Below, in pieces: positions 1 to 7,000 of a stretch of DNA of 11,629 nucleotides (positions within the stretch are counted from its first letter, which is position 1; each line of letters starts with the position of its first letter). The DNA lies in the NCBI GenBank assembly GCA_938027385.1, contig CALJBF010000330.1, positions 1 through 11,629 of the forward strand, in the 5' to 3' direction. The translations under genes were made by a program, and so were the position numbers. Source of the stretch: an uncultured Porphyromonadaceae bacterium (lineage in GTDB: Bacteria; Bacteroidota; Bacteroidia; Bacteroidales; Muribaculaceae). Below the pieces are notes generated by a model. It made no database searches. It saw only the letters and a program-made list of their open reading frames with translations, and had not been told where the DNA came from.

Positions 1-75
1 TTTGGCCTTGGGTTTTGCCGTCAGAGCCGATGCGCCGAGCATCATTGCGGCGGCAAACAAAAAAAGTTTCTTCAT
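1..75 (-). CDS. N-terminus of an exported protein, cut by the window edge
   Basis: Twenty-five codons are visible, starting at the ATG complementary to 73-75 and running off the left edge. They read as a classic Sec signal peptide: two Lys after Met1, a hydrophobic core (LFLFAAAMMLGASAL), and a likely signal peptidase I site after L-T-A at residues 18-20, followed by a Lys-rich mature start (KPKAK). No lipobox cysteine is seen, so a periplasmic or secreted protein is more likely than a lipoprotein. The gene follows rsgA on the same strand with 95 nt between them. That gap contains a 9-nt degenerate tandem repeat and no convincing TAnnTTTG promoter. Function cannot be judged from this fragment. 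Confidence 0.75.
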   Translation of the reverse strand, partial: MKKLFLFAAAMMLGASALTAKPKAK

Positions 76-116
76 GATGTGATGTGGTTAGAAGACAAAA
101 GAGAGTTTATTTTATA

Positions 117-152
117 GTTTATAGCGTTTAGAAAGTTTAGAGAGTTGAGGGA
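117..152. repeat. Degenerate 9-nt tandem repeat (four units)
   Basis: Consecutive 9-nt units read GTTTATAGC, GTTTAGAAA, GTTTAGAGA and GTTGAGGGA. A further GTTTA sits just outside at 105-109. The array lies in the 95-nt gap between the rsgA stop and the start of the exported-protein gene, so it would fall in the leader or promoter region of the latter on the minus strand. Confidence 0.6.
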
Positions 153-170
153 AATGTGAGTGAGAGGGGG

Positions 171-1184
171 TCAGAAGGGTTTGCGGTATTTCCCCTCGGT
201 GATGTCGTCGAGGATGCTCAGATACGAGGTGTAGCGCGACTGCGCGATGCGGCTGTCGGCGAGAGCGCGCAGAACGGCGCACCCCGGCTCGTGCGTGTGG
301 GTGCAGTTGCCGTAGCGGCAGTCGGCCGAGATTCTGAAGATTTCGGGGAAGTAGTGCGACACCTCGGCCTGGTCCATCCCTATCGTGCCGAATCCGCGCA
401 CTCCCGGAGTATCGATCAGCCAGCCGCCACGGTCGCCGGGCAGGGGGCACATCTCTGAGAATGTGGTGGTGTGCATACCCTGGTCATGCACGTCTGAGAT
501 CTCGCCGGTGCGGAGATCAGCCCCGGGAATGAGGTCGTTGATCAGCGTCGACTTTCCGACACCCGAATTGCCCGAAATCAGCGTCACCTTTCCGGCAAGG
601 AGTTCGCGCAACGTATCGACCCCCTCGCCTGTCTTGGCCGACAGCGCTATCACCGGATAGCCTATCGAGCGGTAAAGATATTCCACGGCGTCGAGCAGTT
701 CGCGGTCGTCGGGGTCGGTGAGCAGGTCGGTCTTGTTCAGCACCAGCGCGGCGGGTACATTGTAAGCCTCGGCGGTTGCCAGAAAGCGGTCGATGAAGGT
801 TGTCGACGTCTCGGGATGCCTGAGCGTGGCCACGATTATAGCCATGTCGAGGTTGGCGCCGAGTATGCTGGCCTCTTTCGAGAGGTTGCTGGCCCGGCGT
901 ATTATATAGTTGCGCCGGGGCTCGATGGCGGTGATGAACGCCGCGCCGTCGGGCGCAAGCCGCACCTCCACCCTGTCGCCTACGGCCACGGGATTGGTGG
1001 TGCGTATCCCTTTCAGGCGGAAATTGCCCTTGATCTTGCACGCCAGTTCGCGGGTAGACCCGTCGGGCATCGAGGCAAGCACAGTGTACCAGGCGCCTGT
1101 GTTTCTCACCACAAGCCCCCTGACAAAACCGTTGTCGCCGTTGCTGTCGCCCTGCGGCTGACTGTTGCGTTTCTTCTGAGCCAT
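171..1184 (-). CDS. rsgA: Ribosome small-subunit-dependent GTPase A (RsgA/YjeQ)
   Basis: RsgA is a circularly permuted GTPase that binds the maturing 30S subunit in the cytoplasm. It couples GTP hydrolysis to a late assembly check and to release of biogenesis factors. The 337-residue product has the full layout: an OB-fold at about 18-90, then the G motifs in permuted order, G4 NKTD (150-153), G5 SAKTG (182-186), the P-loop GNSGVGKST (205-213), the G2 loop GMHTTT (236-241) and G3 DTPG (258-261). It ends with a zinc-binding knuckle C289-x4-C294-x-H296-x5-C302. Length and all motifs fit an intact family member. The frame stays open 30 codons upstream (to 1274), but that extension is Phe/Gly/His-rich with no family resemblance, whereas the ATG complementary to 1182-1184 gives the usual short polar N-terminus (MAQKKRNS) before the OB-fold. 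A candidate promoter lies just upstream. Confidence 0.97.
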   Translation of the reverse strand: MAQKKRNSQPQGDSNGDNGFVRGLVVRNTGAWYTVLASMPDGSTRELACKIKGNFRLKGIRTTNPVAVGDRVEVRLAPDGAAFITAIEPRRNYIIRRASNLSKEASILGANLDMAIIVATLRHPETSTTFIDRFLATAEAYNVPAALVLNKTDLLTDPDDRELLDAVEYLYRSIGYPVIALSAKTGEGVDTLRELLAGKVTLISGNSGVGKSTLINDLIPGADLRTGEISDVHDQGMHTTTFSEMCPLPGDRGGWLIDTPGVRGFGTIGMDQAEVSHYFPEIFRISADCRYGNCTHTHEPGCAVLRALADSRIAQSRYTSYLSILDDITEGKYRKPF

Positions 1185-1202
1185 TTCTCGTGTTTGACGG
1201 CG

Positions 1203-1236
1203 TAAAGTTACAAAAAATCCCGCTAAGTGCCCCAAA
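1203..1236 (-). promoter_or_regulatory. Candidate Bacteroidetes promoter for rsgA
   Basis: On the minus strand a -7-like TAACTTTA (1203-1210; consensus TAnnTTTG, last base off) is preceded by TTTG (1233-1236) with 22 nt between the boxes, slightly long compared with the usual 19-21. It would give a leader of only about 15 nt before the preferred ATG at 1184, which supports that start over the longer frame. Confidence 0.4.
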
Positions 1237-1449
1237 AAACCACATGAATGACCAAAACGAGAAGCACAAGCCATGCAGCGGCCTGGATTCGCACGCCACT
1301 ACGTGGCTTGTACTTCGTATTCCGGAATGATTTTGTTTACCTGACAGCAATAAAAAAGGTAAGGTTTTGAACCCCAAACTTTTGTAGCTTGTTATAGATA
1401 TAAAACAAAAATAAAGGAAACCGGGAACCGGATACAAAAATTACCGAAA

Positions 1450-1481
1450 TTTCTTAAAATTAAAAAATTTGTGTAAATTTG
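1450..1481 (+). promoter_or_regulatory. Bacteroidetes-type promoter for the winged-helix gene
   Basis: TAAATTTG (1474-1481) matches the -7 consensus TAnnTTTG exactly. TTTC (1450-1453), 20 nt upstream, is one base from the -33 TTTG. The surroundings are strongly A/T-rich. Transcription would start near 1487 and leave a leader of about 65 nt before the ATG at 1553, which has no Shine-Dalgarno sequence, as is usual in this phylum. Confidence 0.65.
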
Positions 1482-1552
1482 CGGCGTAAATGTACCAATT
1501 TCTGGATTTTTGACAACTAACGAATGTTTAACCCGTTAATCAGTTTTTCAAT

Positions 1553-1771
1553 ATGAACGCAGAAGCAATCGGATCGTTCGCCGGCCTTGTATGGCAGGCT
1601 CTCAACGAAACTGACACTCTTGGCCTGAAACAGCTCAAGAAAATCACCAAACTCAAAGACAAAGAGGTCTTCGCAGCCATCGGCTGGCTCGCCCGCGAAG
1701 GGAAAATCGACATCCAGTCGAACCCCGACGACGAGAAAGACCTGCTCCTGGCCCTCGTGCAGGACAAATAA
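1553..1771 (+). CDS. Small winged helix-turn-helix domain protein (DUF2582-like)
   Basis: The 72-residue product is a single small winged-helix domain of the sort annotated DUF2582/PF10771, frequent in Bacteroidetes as a stand-alone gene. Residues about 4-18 (an amphipathic helix with GLVWQAL), 23-33 (LGLKQLKKITK) and 35-48 (LKDKEVFAAIGWLA) read as three helices, followed by a wing hairpin around REGKIDIQ (48-55) and a short acidic C-terminal strand. The pattern 'Lys-x-x-x-Val-x-x-Ala-Ile-Gly-Trp-Leu-Ala-Arg-Glu-Gly' is the most diagnostic part. A nucleic-acid-binding or partner-binding role is inferred from the fold; no target is known to me. A strong promoter lies just upstream and the gene appears monocistronic, since 195 nt of hairpins and repeats separate it from bcp. 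Its stop codon lies inside a 15-nt tandem duplication. Confidence 0.88.
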   Translation: MNAEAIGSFAGLVWQALNETDTLGLKQLKKITKLKDKEVFAAIGWLAREGKIDIQSNPDDEKDLLLALVQDK

Positions 1772-1798
1772 GCGCACGAGAAATAAGCGCACGAGAAA
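1766..1798. repeat. 15-nt tandem duplication spanning a stop codon
   Basis: AAATAAGCGCACGAG occurs twice head to tail (1766-1780 and 1781-1795), followed by three more bases of a third copy. The first copy contains the TAA stop of the winged-helix gene, so the second carries a duplicate TAA in the same frame (15 is a multiple of three). This is probably a recent slippage event. Confidence 0.8.
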
Positions 1799-1813
1799 CA
1801 ATAACCCCACATC

Positions 1814-1840
1814 GCGGCGCCCCCTGCGGGGAGATGCCGC
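1814..1840 (+). terminator. GC-rich stem-loop downstream of the winged-helix gene
   Basis: GCGGC (1814-1818) pairs with GCCGC (1836-1840), and inside it a C-run (1820-1824) pairs with GGGG (1828-1831) around a small loop. It sits 43 nt after the stop codon of the winged-helix gene. There is no T-run after it, so intrinsic termination is uncertain; it could equally be a mRNA 3'-end stabiliser. Confidence 0.35.
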
Positions 1841-1849
1841 GCCAACTAC

Positions 1850-1917
1850 GCTGACGGCGTGTCAGCCGCAACAGGCATTTCCACCACGGAATCGCCGCGC
1901 GGCAGCACGCCGTCAGC
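1850..1917 (+). promoter_or_regulatory. Mutually exclusive inverted repeats in the bcp leader region
   Basis: GCTGACGGCGTG (1850-1861) has a perfect 12-base complement, CACGCCGTCAGC, at 1906-1917. The same left arm can instead form a tight local hairpin, because GTCAGC also occurs at 1861-1866 (GCTGAC-5 nt-GTCAGC). The two structures cannot coexist. They lie 50-117 nt before the bcp start. Whether the region is transcribed with bcp is unknown, and a regulatory role is inference. Confidence 0.4.
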
Positions 1918-1953
1918 ACATAAGTAACATAAGTCACATACGTTACATAAATC
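1918..1953. repeat. Four tandem 9-nt repeats just upstream of bcp
   Basis: The consecutive units are ACATAAGTA, ACATAAGTC, ACATACGTT and ACATAAATC. The array ends 13 nt before the bcp ATG, so it is in the immediate leader or promoter. ACATA is kept in every unit; divergence is in the last four bases. Confidence 0.8.
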
Positions 1954-1966
1954 ACCCACTCCCACC

Positions 1967-2419
1967 ATGCAACTCAACCAACAGATACCCGACTTCTTAG
2001 GCTATGACCTCGACGGCAACCCCGTCATGGCATCGCAGTTCGAGGGGAAACCCCTCGTCATCTACTTCTACCCCAAAGACAACACCCCGGGGTGCACCGC
2101 CGAGGCATGTTCGCTGCGCGACGGCAACCGCGAACTCAAGGCGCTGGGCTATACCGTGATCGGCATCAGCAAGGACTCTGCCGCCAGCCACCGCAAGTTC
2201 GCCGAGAAACATGCCCTTGATTTCATGCTCCTCTCCGACCCCGAGACCACAGTCAACCAGGAGTTCGGTGTATGGCAGAAGAAGAAGATGGCCGGCCGCG
2301 AATACATGGGCACCGTGCGCACCACCTTCGTCACCGACGCCGCACACCGCATCACCCACATAATTACCAAGGTCAACACCAAAGACGCCGCCGGGCAGCT
2401 GCTTGAGCTGCTGAAGTGA
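1967..2419 (+). CDS. bcp: Thioredoxin-dependent thiol peroxidase (Bcp/PrxQ peroxiredoxin)
   Basis: The enzyme reduces hydrogen peroxide and organic hydroperoxides in the cytoplasm, using an active-site cysteine that is recycled by thioredoxin. The 150-residue product has the normal length and motif set of the family: a thioredoxin-like fold with strand VIYFYP (31-36), the signature TPGCTAEAC with peroxidatic Cys43 and a resolving Cys48 five residues later (the atypical two-Cys arrangement of BCP/PrxQ), the ISKDS strand-turn (67-71), and the conserved Arg118 in GTVRTTFV near the active site. The ATG at 1967 is chosen because the fold begins directly after it; no Shine-Dalgarno sequence is present. 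Upstream lie 9-nt tandem repeats and competing hairpins rather than a recognisable TAnnTTTG promoter. Its stop codon is one nucleotide from the stop of the convergent recombinase gene. It is probably part of the oxidative-stress defence of an anaerobe. Confidence 0.96.
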   Translation: MQLNQQIPDFLGYDLDGNPVMASQFEGKPLVIYFYPKDNTPGCTAEACSLRDGNRELKALGYTVIGISKDSAASHRKFAEKHALDFMLLSDPETTVNQEFGVWQKKKMAGREYMGTVRTTFVTDAAHRITHIITKVNTKDAAGQLLELLK

Positions 2420-2420
2420 C

Positions 2421-3635
2421 TCAGCCCAGCGAGGCAATCACCCGGTCGTTGGCGCGGTCCACTACCGAAGTGTCTATCGAGTCGAGATAGATCTGAGTGG
2501 TTGCCTCGGAGCGGTGCCCCATCCCCTGACTGATCACGCCCAGGGGTACCCCTACCCTGCGCGCCGTAGTGGCCCAGCTGTGCCGGGCGCAGTGCATGGT
2601 CAGCGGGATGTCGCACCCCGCCATCGCCGCAAGGCGCTTGAGGCTGCGGTTTATCATATATGCGCGGTTGCGGGAAGCCCTGAGCGGGTCGGCCTCAGCA
2701 TCCGTGATTATCGGCACCAGATACGGCGACCCCGCGCGGTTGCCGTAGCGGTCTACTATCGCCTGCATCTCGCGCGTCCAACGCACGGCAAGCGACTGAC
2801 CCGTCTTGCGACGCCGGTAGGTCACATATCCCCGTTTCAGATCATCGCGCCGCAGAAACGCCAGGTCAATGAAACTCATTCCGCGCAGGTAGAAACTGAG
2901 CATGAACATGTCGCGGGCGTAGGCCAGCGGCGGCCGGTCGGCGAGATCCATTTCCCGGAGCCGACGCATGCACCGTGCCGTGAGAGCACGCTTGCGTGTC
3001 TTTTCCACCCCGGTATATACCCCCCGGAAAGGCCACCGCTGTGTCACGGCCCCCTCGGTCACAGCCCGGTTATAGGCCGCCCTGAGTATGCGCATGTAAA
3101 ACGAAGTTGTGTTGCGTGCCAGTCCGCGCGCCAGCATCCACGCCTCATAACGGCGCACTGTCGCTGAGGTCAGGCAGTCAATCAATATACCTTCACATCC
3201 GGTGAACCGCCCGAAACTTGCCGCTGCGGCGCGGTAGGTCTCGGCTGTGCGCGCATGCCCCTCGGCCGCAATGGCTGAGGCGACAGTCATAAGATAGCCC
3301 GGAAACGAATACCGGCTGCAATAACGGCCGTACTCGTCGGCCACGTCATCGGGGGTATAGGGCTCGCCACGCCGATCAAGGCCCTCGATGATACGCAATA
3401 ACCGCGCATGTCCCCGCCGCACGGCATCGAGAATCACCTCCGTTTCGGCACGCCGCACAGTCTCGGCACACGGGAGCGCCGCCGGCAGTGAGCGGCGGCG
3501 ATTCCATTCGGCGCCGGTGAGTCTATATGGTGTGGCTATGCGTCTCACCATGCGCCCGCGCGCAATCTGATAATAAACCGTTCCCGTCTCCGTGCTGTCG
3601 GCGGGAAGTCTGAACATTACTTTTACCGTTGTCAT
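2421..3635 (-). CDS. Tyrosine recombinase/integrase, Bacteroidetes type
   Basis: The 404-residue product catalyses site-specific DNA strand exchange. Three domains are visible: an N-terminal arm-DNA-binding domain (about 1-85, beginning VKVMFRLPADS and containing the family-typical 'Trp after a Leu-Thr-Gly' at 39-44), a SAM-like core-binding domain (about 110-205), and the catalytic domain (about 215-390). All catalytic residues are present: Arg251 in YLRGMSFIDL, Lys277 in RRRKTGQ, His348 and Arg351 in HCARHSWAT, His374 in GMGHRSEATT and nucleophile Tyr383 in QIYLDSID. The enzyme therefore looks active. The ATG at 3635 is preferred over one 20 codons upstream because it starts directly at the first arm-domain strand. 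It stands alone: no excisionase, relaxase or phage genes are seen nearby. Upstream on its strand only a weak -7-like CACCTTTG (3668-3675) is visible. Bacteroidales use such solitary recombinases to invert promoters of surface-protein genes, and one lies divergently next door, but no flanking inverted repeats were found in the window. Confidence 0.95.
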   Translation of the reverse strand: MTTVKVMFRLPADSTETGTVYYQIARGRMVRRIATPYRLTGAEWNRRRSLPAALPCAETVRRAETEVILDAVRRGHARLLRIIEGLDRRGEPYTPDDVADEYGRYCSRYSFPGYLMTVASAIAAEGHARTAETYRAAAASFGRFTGCEGILIDCLTSATVRRYEAWMLARGLARNTTSFYMRILRAAYNRAVTEGAVTQRWPFRGVYTGVEKTRKRALTARCMRRLREMDLADRPPLAYARDMFMLSFYLRGMSFIDLAFLRRDDLKRGYVTYRRRKTGQSLAVRWTREMQAIVDRYGNRAGSPYLVPIITDAEADPLRASRNRAYMINRSLKRLAAMAGCDIPLTMHCARHSWATTARRVGVPLGVISQGMGHRSEATTQIYLDSIDTSVVDRANDRVIASLG

Positions 3636-4003
3636 GATCTTGTCTGTTTTGGTTATAATCTGCAAGCCAAAGGTGCGAAAAGTTTTTATTGGCAATTCCC
3701 TTTATTTCTTCCACTTTCACCCGGCACCAATAAGTAAGCGACAGCTATTTTAACATGTAGCCATAACGCTTATTAACAAGATTTAACAATTGGGGGGGTA
3801 AAAATGTGAATTTATGTTTACCTTTGTGTCGATTTGTATGCCGAAAAATCTACAATCCATAACTCACACAGTGTAAGGATGTTAGATAACGTCAAATCAT
3901 CACGTCATGACTTATGCTTTAACCCGCATTTTTCTATAAGACAACACTATACCGACTAAAAACACATTAATAAATATAAATCTTTAACTAAACCCCACCC
4001 CAA
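3636..4003. other. 368-nt divergent intergenic region between the recombinase and the giant surface-protein gene
   Basis: This A/T-rich region holds the promoter of the giant gene (separate entry), a G7 tract (3792-3798), an imperfect dyad upstream of it (TAAGCG at 3735-3740 with CGCTTA near 3767-3772, and GCTA/TAGC inside), three copies of TTAACA (3750, 3773 and 3783), an ACGTCA direct repeat with the palindrome GTCATGAC (3904-3911), and a weak 7-bp inverted repeat TTATTGG/CCAATAA (3686-3692, 3727-3733). The last 130 nt form a long, A-rich, Shine-Dalgarno-free leader. No small gene or RNA was recognised. Confidence 0.6.
3792..3826 (+). promoter_or_regulatory. Promoter of the giant surface-protein gene, with a G7 tract and a dyad
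   Basis: TACCTTTG (3819-3826) matches the Bacteroidetes -7 consensus exactly. The position expected for -33 (about 20 nt upstream) is occupied by a run of seven G (3792-3798) instead of TTTG. GGTAAA (3797-3802) and TTTACC (3817-3822) form a 6-bp inverted repeat separated by 14 nt that overlaps the -7 box, a geometry that would suit an operator. Transcription would start near 3832 and give a leader of about 170 nt. The minus-strand recombinase gene diverges from here. Confidence 0.6.
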
Positions 4004-7000
4004 ATGCAAAAAAAGATACTTGCATCTATCTTGGTGACACCCCTGGCTTTCAACGCCTTGGCCGACGCCAACTTAGACTATCTTAAGGATCCCTCGCAGT
4101 GGACAGAGTCAGGTATCAGCGGCGACGCTGATGTCTTCACCGATACAGAGGGAGGTTACAAGGCCGAATCTGTAATTGGTATCGGCACATTCACGCAGAC
4201 CATCAAAAATCTGCCCAAAGGCACATACCGTGTCTCTCTCCAGAACCCTGAAAACGCACAGGTTACAGTAAAGATCGGCGCACAGGAAATCAAACCCGGC
4301 ACCGACACGTTCGAGTTCAACATCAGCCTGGAGAAAGCCGACGTGACCATCACCATCGCCGCCATCGACCAGTCGAAGACCTACTCATTCGCCAACCCCG
4401 CGCTTGAGCTCGTTTACGATTTCGACGCACAGCAGGCCACGCTTACCGACGCACTGAACGCCGTAACACTTCTGACCGTCAATGCCGCCGACCAGAGCCA
4501 GGAGGCAAAAGCCCTCAGAACACTGAAAACCCAGCTCGAGGCCCGCATCAACACCATCACCGGCAATATCGCCGAACTTGACAGCGAGACTCTCGACACC
4601 TACAAGAAGTTCCATCTCTACAACACCCCCAACGACATCGCAGCCGCAATCGCACAGCTTACCGCTGATGTCAATGCTTACAACGACAGGGTTACCGCAG
4701 AGAACGACCTCTACGACACCATTCAGGCCAACACCGCCGCCCAGAACGCTCTTCTCGCCGGCGCGACCGACCTGCGCACCGCCCTGCAGGCCGTGCAGAC
4801 CAAGATCAACGCCACCAACAACGACTACGTCAAAGGGCAGTGCAATCCCGGCGTGACCGAAATCGGCAACGAGATCACCGCTTACGAGAATGCCATCAAA
4901 GAGGCATACAAAGACCTCACCAAGAAAGGCATCACATTCGACGACGCCCAGCATGGCGTGATCAGCCAGGAAATCTCAGACCTCAGCAACAAGGTTGACC
5001 AGGCTCTCGCCGACTGGAACGCATATCAGGCATTCCAGCAGAAGAAAGTCGAGCTGATGACCGCCTTTGACCAGGCGTGGACCCTTATCGCCGAACTCAA
5101 GGGTATTGAAGGTTTCGACACCGTATATACCCAGATGATTTCGGTATGGCAGACCCAGATCAACGACAAGTACAACGATACGCTGAACGGTTTCAGCATC
5201 AAGCCTGATGTAATCGCGGGGGCCGCCGGTTTTGTAACCGACGACATCGCCAACGCAGAAGCCGCCATCAAGTTCATCAACAATGTGCTTGCAGCCGCAC
5301 AGGAAATGGTGAAGAACCAGAACGACGCCATGACCGCCGCCAACTCGGCTTACGACGCCGTGGCTACCCGTTTCAACTCCCTTATGGGTAAGCTCCTGCC
5401 CGAGAAATACCTCCCCGAGTACCAGCAGAAACTCGCCGACATCCGCGAGGCTCTCGCCGACGTGCGTGCCAACATCGATGAAGAGTACACACGCCACAAC
5501 CTCACCGGCGATGACTACGAGAACGCACTGACCGACATCACCGCCAAGATCGACGACCTCCAGAAATTCCTCGACGACGCCTCCCGGCTTACGGTTCTTA
5601 TACATGACCTGGCCGCCCTCAAAGCATACATCCTCGATGAAACCTCAGGCAAGCCCGGCAAACCCGATCTGAAGAACGCCGAGGGTGAGGATATCGTAGA
5701 CATCTACTCGAAATTCCTGGGTACATTCGAATCGCTCCAGGGCGCGATTGACGACCTCACGCTTGAATCCACACCCGATGAAATCAAGGTAGTCGCCGAC
5801 GGTATCGCCGCCGAAAAAGATAACGCCACAAAGCTCATCAATGCCTTCGCCGACGCCAATGTCGCAGTCAAGGCCTTCGCCGCCGACCTCAATACCCTCA
5901 AGGGCGTGGTTGACGCAAAAGAGATCTTCAAAGGCAGCGCATACAATAAGAACACATTCCTCAACGGCACCTATAAGGGTCTGACCAACGACCTCGCCGG
6001 GTTCAATGATGACCTGACCGCGGCCGCCGACCTCAACGCCCAGGATTGCTACGAGGCCGCCAAGAGCCTTGCCGAAACACTGGCGCAATACGATGCCAAG
6101 ACCCAGGTCGACAACGCCACCAAAGAGTTCGAGACCGACGCCACCGAGGCCAACTACAAGGTCGTGGAGAATCTGCTTGCCCAGACCAAGACCAACCAGG
6201 CCACAGGCGAATACCTCTACAAGGAAACCGTCACCTTCACGGCGGTGGATACCGAGCTTGCCCGCATCGACGGCAACCTCGACACAGCCGAGGGTGAGAC
6301 TCCCACCCCCGTCAAGGACTTCACACAGGTCGACACCGATCTCAAGAAACTCATCACCGAGATCAACAAGCTCCAGGAGACCATCGACGCCCTCAAGGCC
6401 AACGAAAAGGCATATCAGGATCTCTGGAACCTCGCCACTCCGAATCTCGACGACCTGCTGGCCGAGCTTATCCAGCACAACATCGACACGTCGCTCACAC
6501 CGGCCGAGGAATATTACGCCAACCTCATCAACGGTGCCGACAACGCATCGAGCCTCGCCGCCCAGATCCAGAAGATCAAGGACGCCATCGACAAGGCTCA
6601 TACCGACAAGAAAGCCGTCGAGCAGACAGCCGAGCTCACTGCCGACATCAACGCCATGGTGAACGCCATCGGCGCAATGAAACAGGCAATCACCGCCAAC
6701 GAGACCGCCCACAACGCACAGCTCGCCGCATCTGACCGCATCCGCAAGACCATCAACGACTACATCGACGAGATCAACGACGCCGCAATCGCAAGCGGTG
6801 CTCCCGCCAGCCTCGTAGCCGACTGGATCTCGGCTCTCAACGGTCTGCTAAAAGACGGTGCCACCGTCAACGACGTGGATGTCACCGGCCTGGTGCCCGT
6901 TGACCGCGATGTCAATCAGGCATACGGCGAAGGCGCATCGCAGAGCAACGACAGCGACTTCCAGGCCTACTACAAGGCCATCGAGGATGCCGCAAACGCT

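Larger units (their letters stand above)
1185..1552. other. 368-nt divergent intergenic region between rsgA and the winged-helix gene
   Basis: No gene is recognised here. The rsgA side holds a weak minus-strand promoter and the right side a good plus-strand promoter. Between them are a GCCAC-TAC-GTGGC stem-loop (about 1296-1308), a perfect 10-bp palindrome ATTCCGGAAT (1319-1328), and a small GGTT-TTG-AACC hairpin (1363-1373). The right 170 nt are very A/T-rich. No tRNA or other RNA fold could be built with confidence. Confidence 0.6.

Noticed and set aside
1185..1274. Thirty-codon N-terminal extension of rsgA
   Set aside because: The extension is Phe/Gly/His-rich with no family resemblance, it would include the candidate promoter, and the ATG at 1184 gives the expected short polar N-terminus.
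1363..1373. GGTTTTGAACC as a tRNA T-arm
   Set aside because: No acceptor stem, anticodon arm or D-arm could be paired around it.
517..1437. 306-codon minus-strand frame overlapping rsgA
   Set aside because: It is out of frame with a gene carrying every RsgA motif, and its product is Arg/Gly/His-rich noise.
2421..3635. Integrative element or prophage
   Set aside because: Only the recombinase is present; no mobilisation, replication or structural genes and no flanking att-type direct repeats were found in the window.
3636..3695. Start of the recombinase 20 codons upstream
   Set aside because: The ATG at 3635 begins directly at the first strand of the arm-binding domain; the extra residues add nothing recognisable.
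3686..3733. Inverted repeat TTATTGG/CCAATAA as a recombinase crossover site
   Set aside because: It has only 7 bp per arm with 34 nt between in A/T-rich DNA, and does not flank the giant gene's promoter; chance is the simplest explanation.
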